64,000 nt of DNA from Alteriqipengyuania bathyomarina_B (GCF_038594605.1 NZ_JBCFZM010000001.1:868001-932000), one strand, 5' to 3'; numbered from the stretch's first letter, positions 51,730 through 60,492 are shown. Notes: a model not told the origin generated them from the sequence alone. Numbers and translations are program-made.

Positions 51730-52196
51730 GGGAAAGTGCCGCCGGCCTGGCCGAAGCGCTGCCCGACGGGGGGGCGCTCATCGGGCTGGACTTGGGCACC
51801 AAGACCATCGGCATCGCTGTATGCGACGCGGGCTGGCGCTTCGCCACCGCGCTGAAGACGCTGCCGCGCGGCAAGTTCGGGCGCGACCGGGACGAATTGC
51901 GCAAAATCATGGAAGGGCGCGGCGTGCGCGGGCTGGTGATCGGCCTGCCACGCAACATGGACGGCAGCAAGGGTCCCCGCGCGCAGGCGAGCCGCGCCTA
52001 TGCCCGCAATCTGGCCGAAGCCTTCGGGCTGCCGGTGCTGCTGTGGGACGAGCGCTGGTCCACCAAGAGCGCCGACGACGCGATGATCGGGCTGGATGTC
52101 AGCCGCCGCAAGCGCGCGGAGCGGATCGATGCCGAAGCGGCAGCGATCATCCTTCAGGCGGCGATCGACGCGGCAACGGGCTCGCCTCTTCTCTGA
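51708..52196 (+). CDS. ruvX: YqgF/RuvX family RNase H-fold protein
   Basis: The 162-residue RNase H-like protein has the first catalytic Asp in IGLDLGTKTIGIAVCDAG. VIGLPRNMDGSKGPRAQA, LLWDERWSTKSADDAM and IDAEAAAIILQ follow, with the later acids. The family is proposed to resolve Holliday junctions and to process the 5' end of pre-16S rRNA. The ATG at 51708 is the only start in frame before the conserved core, so the gene overlaps the DUF3089 gene by 22 bases. It ends the plus-strand unit that begins with pyrE. Confidence 0.9.
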   Translation: MGGGELVGESAAGLAEALPDGGALIGLDLGTKTIGIAVCDAGWRFATALKTLPRGKFGRDRDELRKIMEGRGVRGLVIGLPRNMDGSKGPRAQASRAYARNLAEAFGLPVLLWDERWSTKSADDAMIGLDVSRRKRAERIDAEAAAIILQAAIDAATGSPLL

Positions 52197-52210
52197 GCTT
52201 TACGAGCCGC

Positions 52211-53020
52211 TCATCCCGAGCGAATCTGCCGGGATAGCTCGGACGCCACCCGCCGCATCGCCGCGCTCGGATGGTGCCGCGCGAAATCGCACGTCAGCGA
52301 GCGCGCATTCTCGTTCCCCAGTGCGACTCCTGCGCGCAAGATTACCTCGTTCGCGCTCGGGTTGAGTACGCCCGCGATCCGTTTGCCATCTGTATCGAAC
52401 CGGTATTGGTCGAGCCATCCCTGCGCCGGGAAGGCGGCGCAGATGTTGAGCGAGACCGAGAGGCTTTGCGGCGGATGCTGGCAATGCACGTCGCGGTGCG
52501 CGCGGTAGTGCAGCACCCGGCCTTCGCCGAGCGCCGAGCGTTCGACGAAGCGCAGGTCGACTGGCTCGCCCACATCTCCTCGAACCGACACGTAGTCGTA
52601 TTCCCAATAGTCGCTGACATAGCCCGGCCCGAAATATCCGACCGTTAGAAAGTCGAAATTGTGATCGTGCGGCAGACCGTAGACGAAGCTCGCCGCGCCG
52701 CTTGCCCGATAAGCGGGATCGCCGCGTGCGGGCCAGAGATTGGCCCTGATGAAATAGCCGTTGCGCGGGCCCGCCAGCATCAGCGCCTGCGGGCCGTAGG
52801 CGGTTGCAGCCCCGCTCATCGTCCCGGTCATCGCGCCAGCGAGCTGATCGATCAGCATATCGCCGAGGAACGTGCGGTTGGCAGCCAGCCCCGCCAGCGC
52901 TTCGGCCGCATTGTGGAGCGATGTCTCGTCGCCAGCGTCGAAACCCATTGCGTCGATCCGCGCGACGCATTCTGCGAGGCTTAGTGGGGTCCGTGCCAAT
53001 GGTTTCAGCTCACGAGGCAT
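52211..53020 (-). CDS. Uncharacterised cupin-like protein (third gene of a three-gene set)
   Basis: The 269-residue protein has a helical start and a His-rich core. GLPHDHNFDFLTVGYFGPGY has His118 and His120, followed by YWEYD (Glu140) and HYRAHRDVHCQHPPQ (His171, 175, 179, 182). The HxH...E...H spacing and the beta-rich surroundings resemble a cupin with a mononuclear metal site, such as in thiol or 2-oxoglutarate dioxygenases. I infer an oxygenase-type metal enzyme but cannot name a substrate. Its start lies inside the end of the 319-residue gene (11-base overlap), so the two are translated together. Similar proteins carry uninformative names in databases, as far as I know. Confidence 0.7.
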   Translation of the reverse strand: MPRELKPLARTPLSLAECVARIDAMGFDAGDETSLHNAAEALAGLAANRTFLGDMLIDQLAGAMTGTMSGAATAYGPQALMLAGPRNGYFIRANLWPARGDPAYRASGAASFVYGLPHDHNFDFLTVGYFGPGYVSDYWEYDYVSVRGDVGEPVDLRFVERSALGEGRVLHYRAHRDVHCQHPPQSLSVSLNICAAFPAQGWLDQYRFDTDGKRIAGVLNPSANEVILRAGVALGNENARSLTCDFARHHPSAAMRRVASELSRQIRSG

Positions 53021-53969
53021 GAGTTTCCACCATGTTGGCAAGCTGTGGATAAGTTGTGCAAAGCTGCCTCTGTAGAGCACCCGCCTGGCAGGCAAGCGGA
53101 TCGACCTCACGCCCGGCAATTTCGCGTAAGGCCGCGAATCCAGTCGCCGTCTCGAGCGCGAGCGCGATGCGCAGCGCCTGCCAGCGCGCACCCTCGCCCG
53201 CTTTTCCACAGGCACCCCGCGCATAGCGCGCCAGCACCGGTGCGGCATCAACTCGCCCCATCGCCCCGAGCAGCGCCGCCGCCAGTTCGGCGCGGCCTTC
53301 CGCCGGGCTGGCCGAGGCCCGATGGACGATCCGCCCGCTCGCAATTTCGACCTCGCGGGTCGTCTGCGGATCTACCGGATCGCGGGAGACTCGCAGCACC
53401 ACGAGCGGCGTATCCAGCGCGATAACCGCACGCGAATGGCGCACATCGCAGGCGAGCGTTGTTCCCGGCGAGAGCGCAAGGGGGCGGGCGATCGGCGCGA
53501 CGCGACCGTCGAAACGATACGCCATGCCCGCGCCCTCTCCGGCCAGCACGACCTCGCGGCGCTCGCAGTCGGTGAAGGTGATCGTGACCGGGCGCATCGC
53601 AGCGCGCGGTTCGATCAGCAACAGCGCCAGCGTTACCCGGCCCGTGCGGTGCAAATGGATTACGCCGGTTCCGTTCGTATAGCTGTGGCGGAAAGGAAGC
53701 TGCGCCAAAGGCGCAGCACGCCACGCCCGGACCATGTCCGCAATCCAGCCCTGCACGAACCCGGGGGCGCACCGCCCGGCCATCAACTCCGCGAGCGCGG
53801 CGCATTCGGGCAGGGCCGCGCCTTCGGCATAGGCTTCGCAATCGGCGAGGATGCGCGCCACATCTTCGCAGGCCTGCCAGCCATCACGTGAGGCCAACAC
53901 GCGATCCTGCGCCTCGGCCTGGGCCACTCCGTCCGCCGCAAGGGCCCTCAACGCAGGATCGACATGCAT
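53010..53969 (-). CDS. Uncharacterised protein (second gene of a three-gene set)
   Basis: No family is recognised. The 319-residue protein has an Ala-rich helical first part, a beta-rich middle (TNGTGVIHLHRTGRVTLALL, PVTITFTDCERREVVLAGEG and several later strands) and a helical end (ELAAALLGAMGRVDAAPVLA, WQALRIALALETATGFAALR). The C-terminal part could be HEAT-like. Cysteines are scattered, with no clear metal motif. The gene is nine bases downstream of the 55-residue peptide gene and overlaps the cupin-like gene, so the three belong together. The HLH in the beta part is the only obvious metal-type motif. Confidence 0.68.
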   Translation of the reverse strand: MHVDPALRALAADGVAQAEAQDRVLASRDGWQACEDVARILADCEAYAEGAALPECAALAELMAGRCAPGFVQGWIADMVRAWRAAPLAQLPFRHSYTNGTGVIHLHRTGRVTLALLLIEPRAAMRPVTITFTDCERREVVLAGEGAGMAYRFDGRVAPIARPLALSPGTTLACDVRHSRAVIALDTPLVVLRVSRDPVDPQTTREVEIASGRIVHRASASPAEGRAELAAALLGAMGRVDAAPVLARYARGACGKAGEGARWQALRIALALETATGFAALREIAGREVDPLACQAGALQRQLCTTYPQLANMVETHAS

Positions 53970-53978
53970 GGCCGCGCT

Positions 53979-54146
53979 TCAGAAGCCGAGCAGAGTGTCG
54001 GGGGGATAGGTATCGTAGAGATAGACCATCAGGTAGATGATCCGATCATCGGCAGCCGCATTGGCAAGGTCGGACAGGCTGCCGACCAGCCCCGGCGCAT
54101 CTGTGAGGTCTGGCAGGATGTCGAGCGCAAGCTTGGGCAAATTCAT
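53979..54146 (-). CDS. 55 aa peptide gene (first of a three-gene set)
   Basis: The ATG at 54146 has AAGGAG nine bases upstream and the stop is at 53979. The peptide has an amphipathic start (NLPKLALDILPDLTDAPGLV), an Ala/Asp middle (LSDLANAAADDRI) and a hydrophobic aromatic end (IYLMVYLYDTYPPDTLLGF). It has no Cys and no typical signal peptide. Its position nine bases before the 319-residue gene, and its good ribosome site, make it a real gene. A short peptide followed by a cupin-like enzyme gene recalls ribosomal peptide (RiPP) loci, but this is inference. Confidence 0.72.
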   Translation of the reverse strand: MNLPKLALDILPDLTDAPGLVGSLSDLANAAADDRIIYLMVYLYDTYPPDTLLGF

Positions 54147-54271
54147 CGCAGAGGTCTCCTTTGGTGAACGACGCGGTCGTGGTGCCGCGCCCCCGTAAGG
54201 GTTCCCCAGCAGGCACTCTCGCGCGAATTAAAACATTGTCATCGCGCGCCCCGCCCCTCAGTTAGCGGGGC

Positions 54272-54769
54272 ATGGAGAAAGACCCGTCATCCTCCCCCGC
54301 CCCCTCCTCTGCGTCGCATCGCGACCCTGCCGCCGTGTTCGACCCCAAGGCCGCGTCCCCCTTCCTTTTTGCGGGCGGTCATCCGGGCTGGCTGGGCCTC
54401 GCCTATCGCGACCATGGCGAGAACTGGACCGAACTGACGCTGCCCTGGCGCGAGGATCTGGTGGGCGACGATTTCCGTCGCGTCATTGCCTCAGGGCCGA
54501 TCTTCTCGATGCTCGACATGGGCGGCGGGATGGCGATCTGGACGCATGCGAAGCGTTTCGTGCCAGTGGCCACGCTGGATATGCGGGTCGACTACCAGCG
54601 CCCGGCAGGCGAGCGGGCCGACGTGATCGGCCGCTGCGAATGCTATCGCACCACGCGTTCCGCCGCGTTCGTGCGCGGGATCGCGCATGATGGCGATCCG
54701 GACGATCCGGTGGCGACGATGGCCGCGGTCTACATGACGATCGGTGGTGGAGGATCGAAGAATGGCTGA
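54272..54769 (+). CDS. PaaI-like hotdog thioesterase (first of a pair)
   Basis: The 165-residue protein has the hotdog helix-strand pattern: VIASGPIFSMLDMGGGMAIW (active-site helix, with Asp in place of the usual motif acid), FVPVATLDMRVDYQRPAGER and VIGRCECYRTTRSAAFVRGI. It probably hydrolyses an acyl-CoA; the acyl group is not known. It overlaps the start of a second hotdog gene by eight bases, a tandem arrangement common in sphingomonads. A possible heteromer is inferred only from this. The gene is divergent from the three-gene peptide set. Confidence 0.82.
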   Translation: MEKDPSSSPAPSSASHRDPAAVFDPKAASPFLFAGGHPGWLGLAYRDHGENWTELTLPWREDLVGDDFRRVIASGPIFSMLDMGGGMAIWTHAKRFVPVATLDMRVDYQRPAGERADVIGRCECYRTTRSAAFVRGIAHDGDPDDPVATMAAVYMTIGGGGSKNG

Positions 54770-55190
54770 CGAACCGCACCCCGATCTGCTGTCCAACTAC
54801 GCCCGCTCCCTGGGTATCGAGGTCGCCGACTTCGAAGATGGCGTGCCGGTCCTGTCCGTGTCGGGAATCGACGCGATCGAAGGCCGGCCCGGCCATTTCC
54901 ACGGCGGCGCGACCAGCGGACTGCTGGAAACTGCAGGCTACGCCGCGCTGCGCGTCGCGCTGAACGAAAGCGATCGAGAGGCGCAGCTCAAGCCGATCAA
55001 CATTACCGTCCAGTTTCTTGCCGCAGCGAAAAAGGCGCCGCTCTTCGCCAAGGCGCGGATCACGAAGCTGGGTCGCCGCAGCGCCAACGTGACCGTCGAG
55101 ACATGGCAGGAAGAGCGCGATCGTCCGCGTGCGAGCGCGGTGATGAACGTGATGATCCAGCGCAGCGAGAGCGCCAGCGCCAACGCCTGA
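54762..55190 (+). CDS. PaaI-like hotdog thioesterase (second of a pair)
   Basis: The 142-residue protein has the PaaI pattern GHFHGGATSGLLETAGYAAL, with HGG at the substrate-entry loop and the Glu of the hotdog helix, followed by KPINITVQFLAAAKKAPLFA and SANVTVETWQEERDRP. GGAGG lies eight bases before the ATG at 54762, inside the end of the first thioesterase gene. The substrate is unknown. It is convergent with the penicillin-binding protein gene. Confidence 0.84.
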   Translation: MADEPHPDLLSNYARSLGIEVADFEDGVPVLSVSGIDAIEGRPGHFHGGATSGLLETAGYAALRVALNESDREAQLKPINITVQFLAAAKKAPLFAKARITKLGRRSANVTVETWQEERDRPRASAVMNVMIQRSESASANA

Positions 55191-55209
55191 GCGCGCCCGG
55201 TTCGCTTCT

Positions 55210-57339
55210 TCAGTCGGCCGTAGCGACCTCGTCCTCGCGGACCGGTGCCAGCTCGGGCGCGGTGCGCGGCGCATCCGGCGGCACATCGAGCGGCGGGGCC
55301 TCACGAGTCGTCACGCCGCTTTCATCGACCGTGATTTCCGCGCCTTCTTCCTCGACCGGATCGGGAATGTCGCTCGCATTCGGCACGTCGAGCGGCTGGA
55401 TCGGGCCCGACGGGCTCTGGCGACGGCGGACCGGTCCCGCGTCGGCATTGCCCTGCGCGCGCAGCATGAAGACCTTCCAGATGCGTGCGGGCAACCCGCC
55501 GCCGCTGATCCCGTCGAGCGGGGAGTTGTCGTCATTGCCGACCCATACGCCCACCACCAGATCGCCCGCATAGCCCACGAACAGCGCATCGCGGTTGTTC
55601 TGCGTGGTGCCGGTCTTGCCGAAATTGAGGCCCGGCAGCTGGGCTGCCCGCCCCGTCCCGTTATTGATTGCGCTGCGCAGCAAACGCTCGATGTCGCGAT
55701 GGTTCGAGCTCGACATGCTGCGCGGCGCGTTGAACAGGCGATCCCACAAACCCACCGTTTCTGCCCGGAAAGCGGTAGGCCGCACCGGATAGGAATTGCC
55801 CGCAATGCCCGCATAGGCGGCGGTCAGTTCCATCAGCGACATCCCCGCCGTGCCCAGCGCCACGCTGGGATCGCCGGGCGTAATCGGGCTGGTAATTCCC
55901 AGGTCGCGGGCAAGGTCGATCACCCGCTCGCTGCCCACCTCGTTGAACATGCGCACCGCCGCCACGTTGCTGGACCGGGCAAAGGCCTCTTCCAGCGTGA
56001 GGAAAGCGGAATAGCGATCATCGTAGTTTTCGGGCCGATAGCTGCCTTCGGTAAAGCGCCGGTTGCTCACCGGATCTTCGGGCCCGAAGCCTTCCTGCAA
56101 GGCGGCAAGGTAGACGATCGTCTTGAAGGTGGAACCCGGTTGACGGCGGGCCTGCGTCACCCGGTTGAAGGCGCTTTCCGAATAATCCTTGCCGCCGATC
56201 ATGGCGACGACCTCTCCGTTGGGCCGCATCGCGACGAGCGCCGCCTGCGCATCGCCGAGTGGCGCGTTTGCGATCACCTCGCGCGCGATGCTCTGGAGCC
56301 GCGCGTCGAGCGTGGTGGTGTGCGCCTGCAGGGCATAGCCCGGAGCGGCCCGGTCGCGCGCCTCGGGCAGCGCCCAGTCCGCGAAGTATGTGCCGGTGGG
56401 CAGATCGTTGACCAGCCGCATGTCGAGCTTCGGCGGGCGCATCGCCTCGGCCGCGTCCTCCCCCAGGTAGCCTGCCGAAACGAGGCTCGCCTTCACCGCC
56501 TCCATCCGGCGCGCCGCCCGGTCGTAATGCTTGGAGGGCGCATAGGCCGATGGCGCCTGCAGCAACCCTGCCAGCATCGCGGCCTGGTTCGGCTCCAGCC
56601 GTTCGGGCTGGCGGTAGAAATAGTGCAGGCTCGCTGCGCGCAGGCCGTAGGTGTTGTCACCGAAATAGGCGTTGGAGAGGTAGCGTTCGAGGATCTCGTC
56701 CTTGGTCAGCCAGGTTTCGAGCCAGAAGGCGATCAGCATCTCGCGGCCCTTGCGCGAAAGCGACTGTTCGGGCGTCAGGAAGGTGAACTTGGCCAGCTGC
56801 TGGGTGATCGTGCTGCCGCCCTGCGTGGCCCCGCCCGACCAGTTGTTGATCGTCGCACGCGCCAGCCCGCGCGGATCGACACCCCAGTGGCTGTAGAAAC
56901 GGCGATCCTCGGTCGCGAGGAAGGCCTCTACTACATGGTCGGGCAGCTGGTCGATATCGACCGGCTCGTCATACACCGCGCCGTTGCGTGCGATCGGCGT
57001 GCCGTCGGCTGCGAGCAACGTGATCTGGGGCGGAGCGATCGGTTCGAGCGACTTGGAAAGCGGCGCGGTGATCGCCAGCCAGATGACAAGCAGAAAGAGG
57101 ACGAACAGCATCGCGGCAGCGATCCTGACCGCCCAATAGCGGACGCCATGAGCGGTCAAGATTTCCCAGGCCAGATCCCATAGCGACGGGCCATCGCGGC
57201 GACGCTCGGCGAAATCGTCGTCGTCCTCGTCGTCCCAGGGGTCGTCGATCATGCTTTCGGACAGGCTGTAATAGCCGGAGTGCCCGGTACTACCGGCTCC
57301 TTTGCGGCTCATGCGCGGCTTGCCCTTGTATCCCCACAT
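55210..57339 (-). CDS. Class A penicillin-binding protein (PBP1A family)
   Basis: The 709-residue enzyme makes and cross-links glycan strands. The membrane anchor (about 72-92) is preceded by a very acidic cytoplasmic stretch, DDPWDDEDDDDFAE (about 32-45). The GT51 glycosyltransferase domain has EDRRFYSHWGVD (catalytic Glu144) and GGSTITQQLAK. The transpeptidase domain has STFK (Ser403), SSN (456-458) and KTG (575-577). The C-terminus is a Pro/Glu/Asp-rich tail of about 70 residues. An ATG at 57312, ten residues in, has AAGGGC upstream and may be the real start. The gene lies downstream of cobS in the place where cobT is usual. Confidence 0.94.
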   Translation of the reverse strand: MWGYKGKPRMSRKGAGSTGHSGYYSLSESMIDDPWDDEDDDDFAERRRDGPSLWDLAWEILTAHGVRYWAVRIAAAMLFVLFLLVIWLAITAPLSKSLEPIAPPQITLLAADGTPIARNGAVYDEPVDIDQLPDHVVEAFLATEDRRFYSHWGVDPRGLARATINNWSGGATQGGSTITQQLAKFTFLTPEQSLSRKGREMLIAFWLETWLTKDEILERYLSNAYFGDNTYGLRAASLHYFYRQPERLEPNQAAMLAGLLQAPSAYAPSKHYDRAARRMEAVKASLVSAGYLGEDAAEAMRPPKLDMRLVNDLPTGTYFADWALPEARDRAAPGYALQAHTTTLDARLQSIAREVIANAPLGDAQAALVAMRPNGEVVAMIGGKDYSESAFNRVTQARRQPGSTFKTIVYLAALQEGFGPEDPVSNRRFTEGSYRPENYDDRYSAFLTLEEAFARSSNVAAVRMFNEVGSERVIDLARDLGITSPITPGDPSVALGTAGMSLMELTAAYAGIAGNSYPVRPTAFRAETVGLWDRLFNAPRSMSSSNHRDIERLLRSAINNGTGRAAQLPGLNFGKTGTTQNNRDALFVGYAGDLVVGVWVGNDDNSPLDGISGGGLPARIWKVFMLRAQGNADAGPVRRRQSPSGPIQPLDVPNASDIPDPVEEEGAEITVDESGVTTREAPPLDVPPDAPRTAPELAPVREDEVATAD

Positions 57340-57465
57340 GCATGCCTAAATACCGAAAGCACGTTAACCATACCAGCCGATCTTGGTCAGGCGTCAGCAA
57401 TCTGCCGGAATCGGCTGCGCGGGACGCCGCAAGAATGGCTCTGTCCGGCTCTCTCGCGCGGCCGC

Positions 57466-58455
57466 CTAGCCAGCCTGCCCGACCACGCTCTCGGGCAGGT
57501 CCTTGCCGAACACGCGCTGGTAATATTCCGCCACCAGCATCCGCTCCGCCTCGTCGCACTTGTTGAGGAAGGTAACGCGGAAGGCGAAGCCGATATCCTT
57601 GAAGATCGCGGTGTTCTGCGCCCAGCTGATTACGGTACGCGGGCTCATCACGGTCGAGATATCGCCGTTCATGAAGCCCTGGCGCGAAAGGTCTGCCACC
57701 TTGACCATGTCGGCGATGGTCGCCTTGTCGACCTCGGGCACCTTGGCGGTGACGATTTCGTTTTCGGTCTCGGCGGGCAGGTAGTTGAGGCCGACAACCA
57801 CGTTCCAGCGGTCCATCTGGCCCTGGTTGATCTGCTGCGTACCGTGGTAGAGCCCGCTGGTATCGCCCAGCCCGACCGTGTTCGAGGTCGCGAACAGGCG
57901 GAAGCCGGGGTTGGGGCGGATCACGCGGTTCTGATCGAGCAGGGTCAGCTTGCCCTGCGCTTCGAGCACGCGCTGGATCACGAACATCACGTCGGGGCGG
58001 CCCGCATCATATTCGTCGAACACTAGCGCGACCGGGTGCTGCAGCGCCCACGGCAGCAGGCCTTCGCGAAATTCGGTCACCTGCAGGCCATCGCGCAACA
58101 CGATGGCGTCGCGACCGACGAGGTCGATCCGGCTGATATGCGCATCGAGATTGATCCGCACCGTCGGCCAGTTCAGGCGCGCGGCGACCTGTTCGATATG
58201 GGTCGACTTGCCGGTTCCGTGATAGCCCTGCACCATCACCCGCCGGTTGAAGGCGAATCCGGCGAGAATCGCGAGCGTCGTGTCCGGATCGAACACGTAG
58301 CTGTCGTCGCGGTCGGGCACGCGGTCGTCCGCCTTGCTGAAGGCGGGCACTTCCCAGTCGATATCCACGCCGAAGGTCTCGCGCACGTTCACCTTGGTGT
58401 CGGGCGCACCCAGAATGGTGGTGTCGGAGGGCTGAAATGTCTTGTCGTCGCTCAT
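57466..58455 (-). CDS. cobS: Cobaltochelatase subunit CobS (AAA+ ATPase)
   Basis: The 329-residue AAA+ protein has Walker A GYHGTGKST (77-85), Walker B VALVFDEYDAG (about 144-153) and the sensor ATSNTVGLGDTSGLYHGTQQ. ETFGVDIDWEVPAFS and QRVLEAQGKLTLLDQNRVIR are strongly conserved in CobS. With CobT and CobN it inserts cobalt into hydrogenobyrinate diamide. No cobT, cobN or other cobalamin gene lies nearby. The usual sphingomonad order J-domain gene, cobS, cobT is broken: oxygenase and GST genes lie between the J-domain gene and cobS, and a penicillin-binding protein follows. Function in B12 synthesis is thus from family only. Confidence 0.92.
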   Translation of the reverse strand: MSDDKTFQPSDTTILGAPDTKVNVRETFGVDIDWEVPAFSKADDRVPDRDDSYVFDPDTTLAILAGFAFNRRVMVQGYHGTGKSTHIEQVAARLNWPTVRINLDAHISRIDLVGRDAIVLRDGLQVTEFREGLLPWALQHPVALVFDEYDAGRPDVMFVIQRVLEAQGKLTLLDQNRVIRPNPGFRLFATSNTVGLGDTSGLYHGTQQINQGQMDRWNVVVGLNYLPAETENEIVTAKVPEVDKATIADMVKVADLSRQGFMNGDISTVMSPRTVISWAQNTAIFKDIGFAFRVTFLNKCDEAERMLVAEYYQRVFGKDLPESVVGQAG

Positions 58456-58545
58456 CGCTCGCGGACGTAGAGAGGTTGCGCGCCCCTCGCAAGCGGGCTT
58501 TGGCCCGCATTCCCAAACGCTGCGGGCGCGCTATATCCTCTGGCG

Positions 58546-59388
58546 ATGGCGCACCCCGATCCTTTCGATCCCGTTCGCAACGCAATTCTGCGGCAGGTTC
58601 GGGCCGCCTTCAATCAGGGCAAGGTGCCGACCGACCGGACCCCGCCGTCCGACGAGGCGCTGTTTGCCAAGGATTCGCCGATCCGCATGGTTCATGCCGA
58701 TGTGCTGGGGATGATGATCGGCGGGATCCGGGGGCTGTTCCTCCAGATGCTCCACCCGCCAGCACTGCAGGGCGTGCTCGATTTTTCGAATTTCCGAAGG
58801 GATGCCGAGGGGCGTTTTCACCGCACCGCGCAGTTCATTTCGGTCACCACCTTCGGGCATCGCGAGCGTGCACAAGAGGCGATCGAGCGGGTCAACACGA
58901 TCCACAAACGCATCGAGGGGACACTCCCCGACGGCAAGCCCTACTCTGCCACGGACCCGCGCACGCTGGCCTGGGTCCATATCGCCGAGGCGACCAGCTT
59001 CCTCGAAGGATACCTGCGCCACGCCCGGCCCGACATGCCCTTGGCCGAGCAGGACGAGTATTATGCGCAGATGGCGGTCATCGGGCGCGCGCTCCATGCC
59101 GATCCGGTGCCCACAAGTGTCGCGGAAGCGAAAGCGATACTGCGCGAATTCCGTCCCGAGCTGACCACATCGAAACAAGCGCGCGAGATCGCGCAGTTCG
59201 TCCTCGCGATCCGACCGCGCGGTTTCCCTGCTCCGCTACAACAGGCAATCGGGGCGGAAGCGGTGATGCTGCTCCCGCCGTTCGCGCGTTCGATGTTGGG
59301 ACTGAACCGCCCCGGCCTCGCCGCCCTGCCCGCCCGCGCGACCACCTGGGGCCTTGGCAAGACGCTGCGCTGGGCGATGCGGCAATAG
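58546..59388 (+). CDS. Oxygenase MpaB family protein (DUF2236)
   Basis: The 280-residue protein has MIGGIRGLFLQMLHPPALQG, with the conserved HPP, and RTAQFISVTTFGHRERAQEA, RTLAWVHIAEATSFLEGYLR and ARALHADPVP-like GRALHADPVPTS. These fit the ER-bound oxygenase MpaB/B'/Rubber oxygenase Lcp domain, which binds one b-type heme. The His in LHPP or WVHIAE would be the ligand. The substrate is not known. It is divergent from cobS with 90 bp between starts and is followed by DUF1428 and GST genes on the same strand. Confidence 0.84.
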   Translation: MAHPDPFDPVRNAILRQVRAAFNQGKVPTDRTPPSDEALFAKDSPIRMVHADVLGMMIGGIRGLFLQMLHPPALQGVLDFSNFRRDAEGRFHRTAQFISVTTFGHRERAQEAIERVNTIHKRIEGTLPDGKPYSATDPRTLAWVHIAEATSFLEGYLRHARPDMPLAEQDEYYAQMAVIGRALHADPVPTSVAEAKAILREFRPELTTSKQAREIAQFVLAIRPRGFPAPLQQAIGAEAVMLLPPFARSMLGLNRPGLAALPARATTWGLGKTLRWAMRQ

Positions 59389-59463
59389 CGCGAAACGCGG
59401 CTTGGCATGGCCATGATGGCGGGCCATTACGCGGACTCCAATTGCTTCAGGATCTGTCGCGCC

Positions 59464-59820
59464 ATGACCTATGTAAGCGGGTTTCTCAGCCCGGTCCCGA
59501 CCGACAACAAGGCGAAGTACGCCGAGCACGCCCGCAAGGCCTGGCCTTTGTTCGAGGAATATGGCGCGCTCTCGATGATGGAGGCATGGGGCGACGATGT
59601 GCCGGAGGGCAAGCACACCGATTTCCGCAAGGCGGTGGCGCTGGAGGACGGCGAGACGGTCGTCCTCAGCTGGCTGATCTGGCCGGACAAGGAAACCGCC
59701 GCCAAATGCATGGCCAGCATGGAAACCGACGCTCGCTGGCAGGAGCTGATGGACATGCCCTTCGATGGCAAGCGCATGGTGTTCGGCGATTTCGAACCGA
59801 TCTTCGAAGGCAGGGCCTGA
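59464..59820 (+). CDS. DUF1428 family protein (YbaA-like)
   Basis: The 118-residue protein starts TYVSGFLSPVPTDNKAKYAE and has LEDGETVVLSWLIWPDKETA and DMPFDGKRMVFGDFEPIFEG, the hallmark end of DUF1428. The fold is a dimeric ferredoxin-like barrel and the function is unknown; E. coli YbaA is the best-known member. The ATG at 59464 is used because upstream frame residues are not typical. It lies three bases before the GST gene and is surely co-transcribed with it. Confidence 0.87.
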   Translation: MTYVSGFLSPVPTDNKAKYAEHARKAWPLFEEYGALSMMEAWGDDVPEGKHTDFRKAVALEDGETVVLSWLIWPDKETAAKCMASMETDARWQELMDMPFDGKRMVFGDFEPIFEGRA

Positions 59821-59823
59821 GCG

Positions 59824-60480
59824 ATGGCGGAGTATTCCTTCTACACCAACCCGATGAGCCGCGGCCAGATCGCGCGCTGGGCACTGCACGAGGCAGGTGC
59901 GGATTACGAACAGGTGCTGGTCGATTACGGGCCCGACCAGCCCGAGGCCTTCGTGAAGGCCAACCCGATGCGCAAGTTCCCCACGCTGGTCCACCATCAC
60001 ATGAGCGAGAACGGGGGCACGCATGACCATGTCGTCACCGAAGCGGCGGCAATCTGTCACTACCTTGCGGAGATGCATCCCGGCGCGGATTTGCTTCCGG
60101 GCGCGCATGAAAAGGCGGATTATTTCCGCTACTTCTTCTTCGCCGCAGGCCCGGTCGAGCAGGCCGTGATCACCAATACCATGGGCTGGAGCACGCAGGA
60201 CCCGCAAAAGCAGGTAATGCTCGGTTTCGGCAGTTACGACCGCTTGGTCGATACGCTCGAGCAAATGCTGACGGGCCGCGACTATGTGTGCGGCGACCGC
60301 TTCACGATGGCGGACGTCTACGTCGGCAGCCATGCGATCTGGGGCATCGATTTCGACACGCTGCCGAAGCATGATGCGTTCATCACTTACGCAGAACGCC
60401 TCAAGAAGCGCCCCGCCTATATCGAAGCGAGGAAAATCGACGCAGACCTGAGTGCAGAAAGCGCGTCGGCGCCCGGTTGA
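59824..60480 (+). CDS. Glutathione S-transferase family protein
   Basis: The 218-residue protein begins with a thioredoxin-like domain: YSFYTNPMSRGQIARWALHE has the Ser of the catalytic site, and NPMRKFPTLV carries the cis-Pro. VTEAAAICHYLAE is the glutathione-binding segment. The C-terminal helical domain has the folding motif DRFTMADVYVGS. It conjugates or reduces with glutathione; the substrate is not known. It starts three bases after DUF1428. Confidence 0.9.
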   Translation: MAEYSFYTNPMSRGQIARWALHEAGADYEQVLVDYGPDQPEAFVKANPMRKFPTLVHHHMSENGGTHDHVVTEAAAICHYLAEMHPGADLLPGAHEKADYFRYFFFAAGPVEQAVITNTMGWSTQDPQKQVMLGFGSYDRLVDTLEQMLTGRDYVCGDRFTMADVYVGSHAIWGIDFDTLPKHDAFITYAERLKKRPAYIEARKIDADLSAESASAPG

Positions 60481-60492
60481 TCGCGCCGCGCG

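Noticed and set aside
58437..60026. 529-residue plus-strand open frame
   Set aside because: It overlaps the MpaB-type and DUF1428 genes in another frame and is Arg/Ala/Gly-rich without domains.
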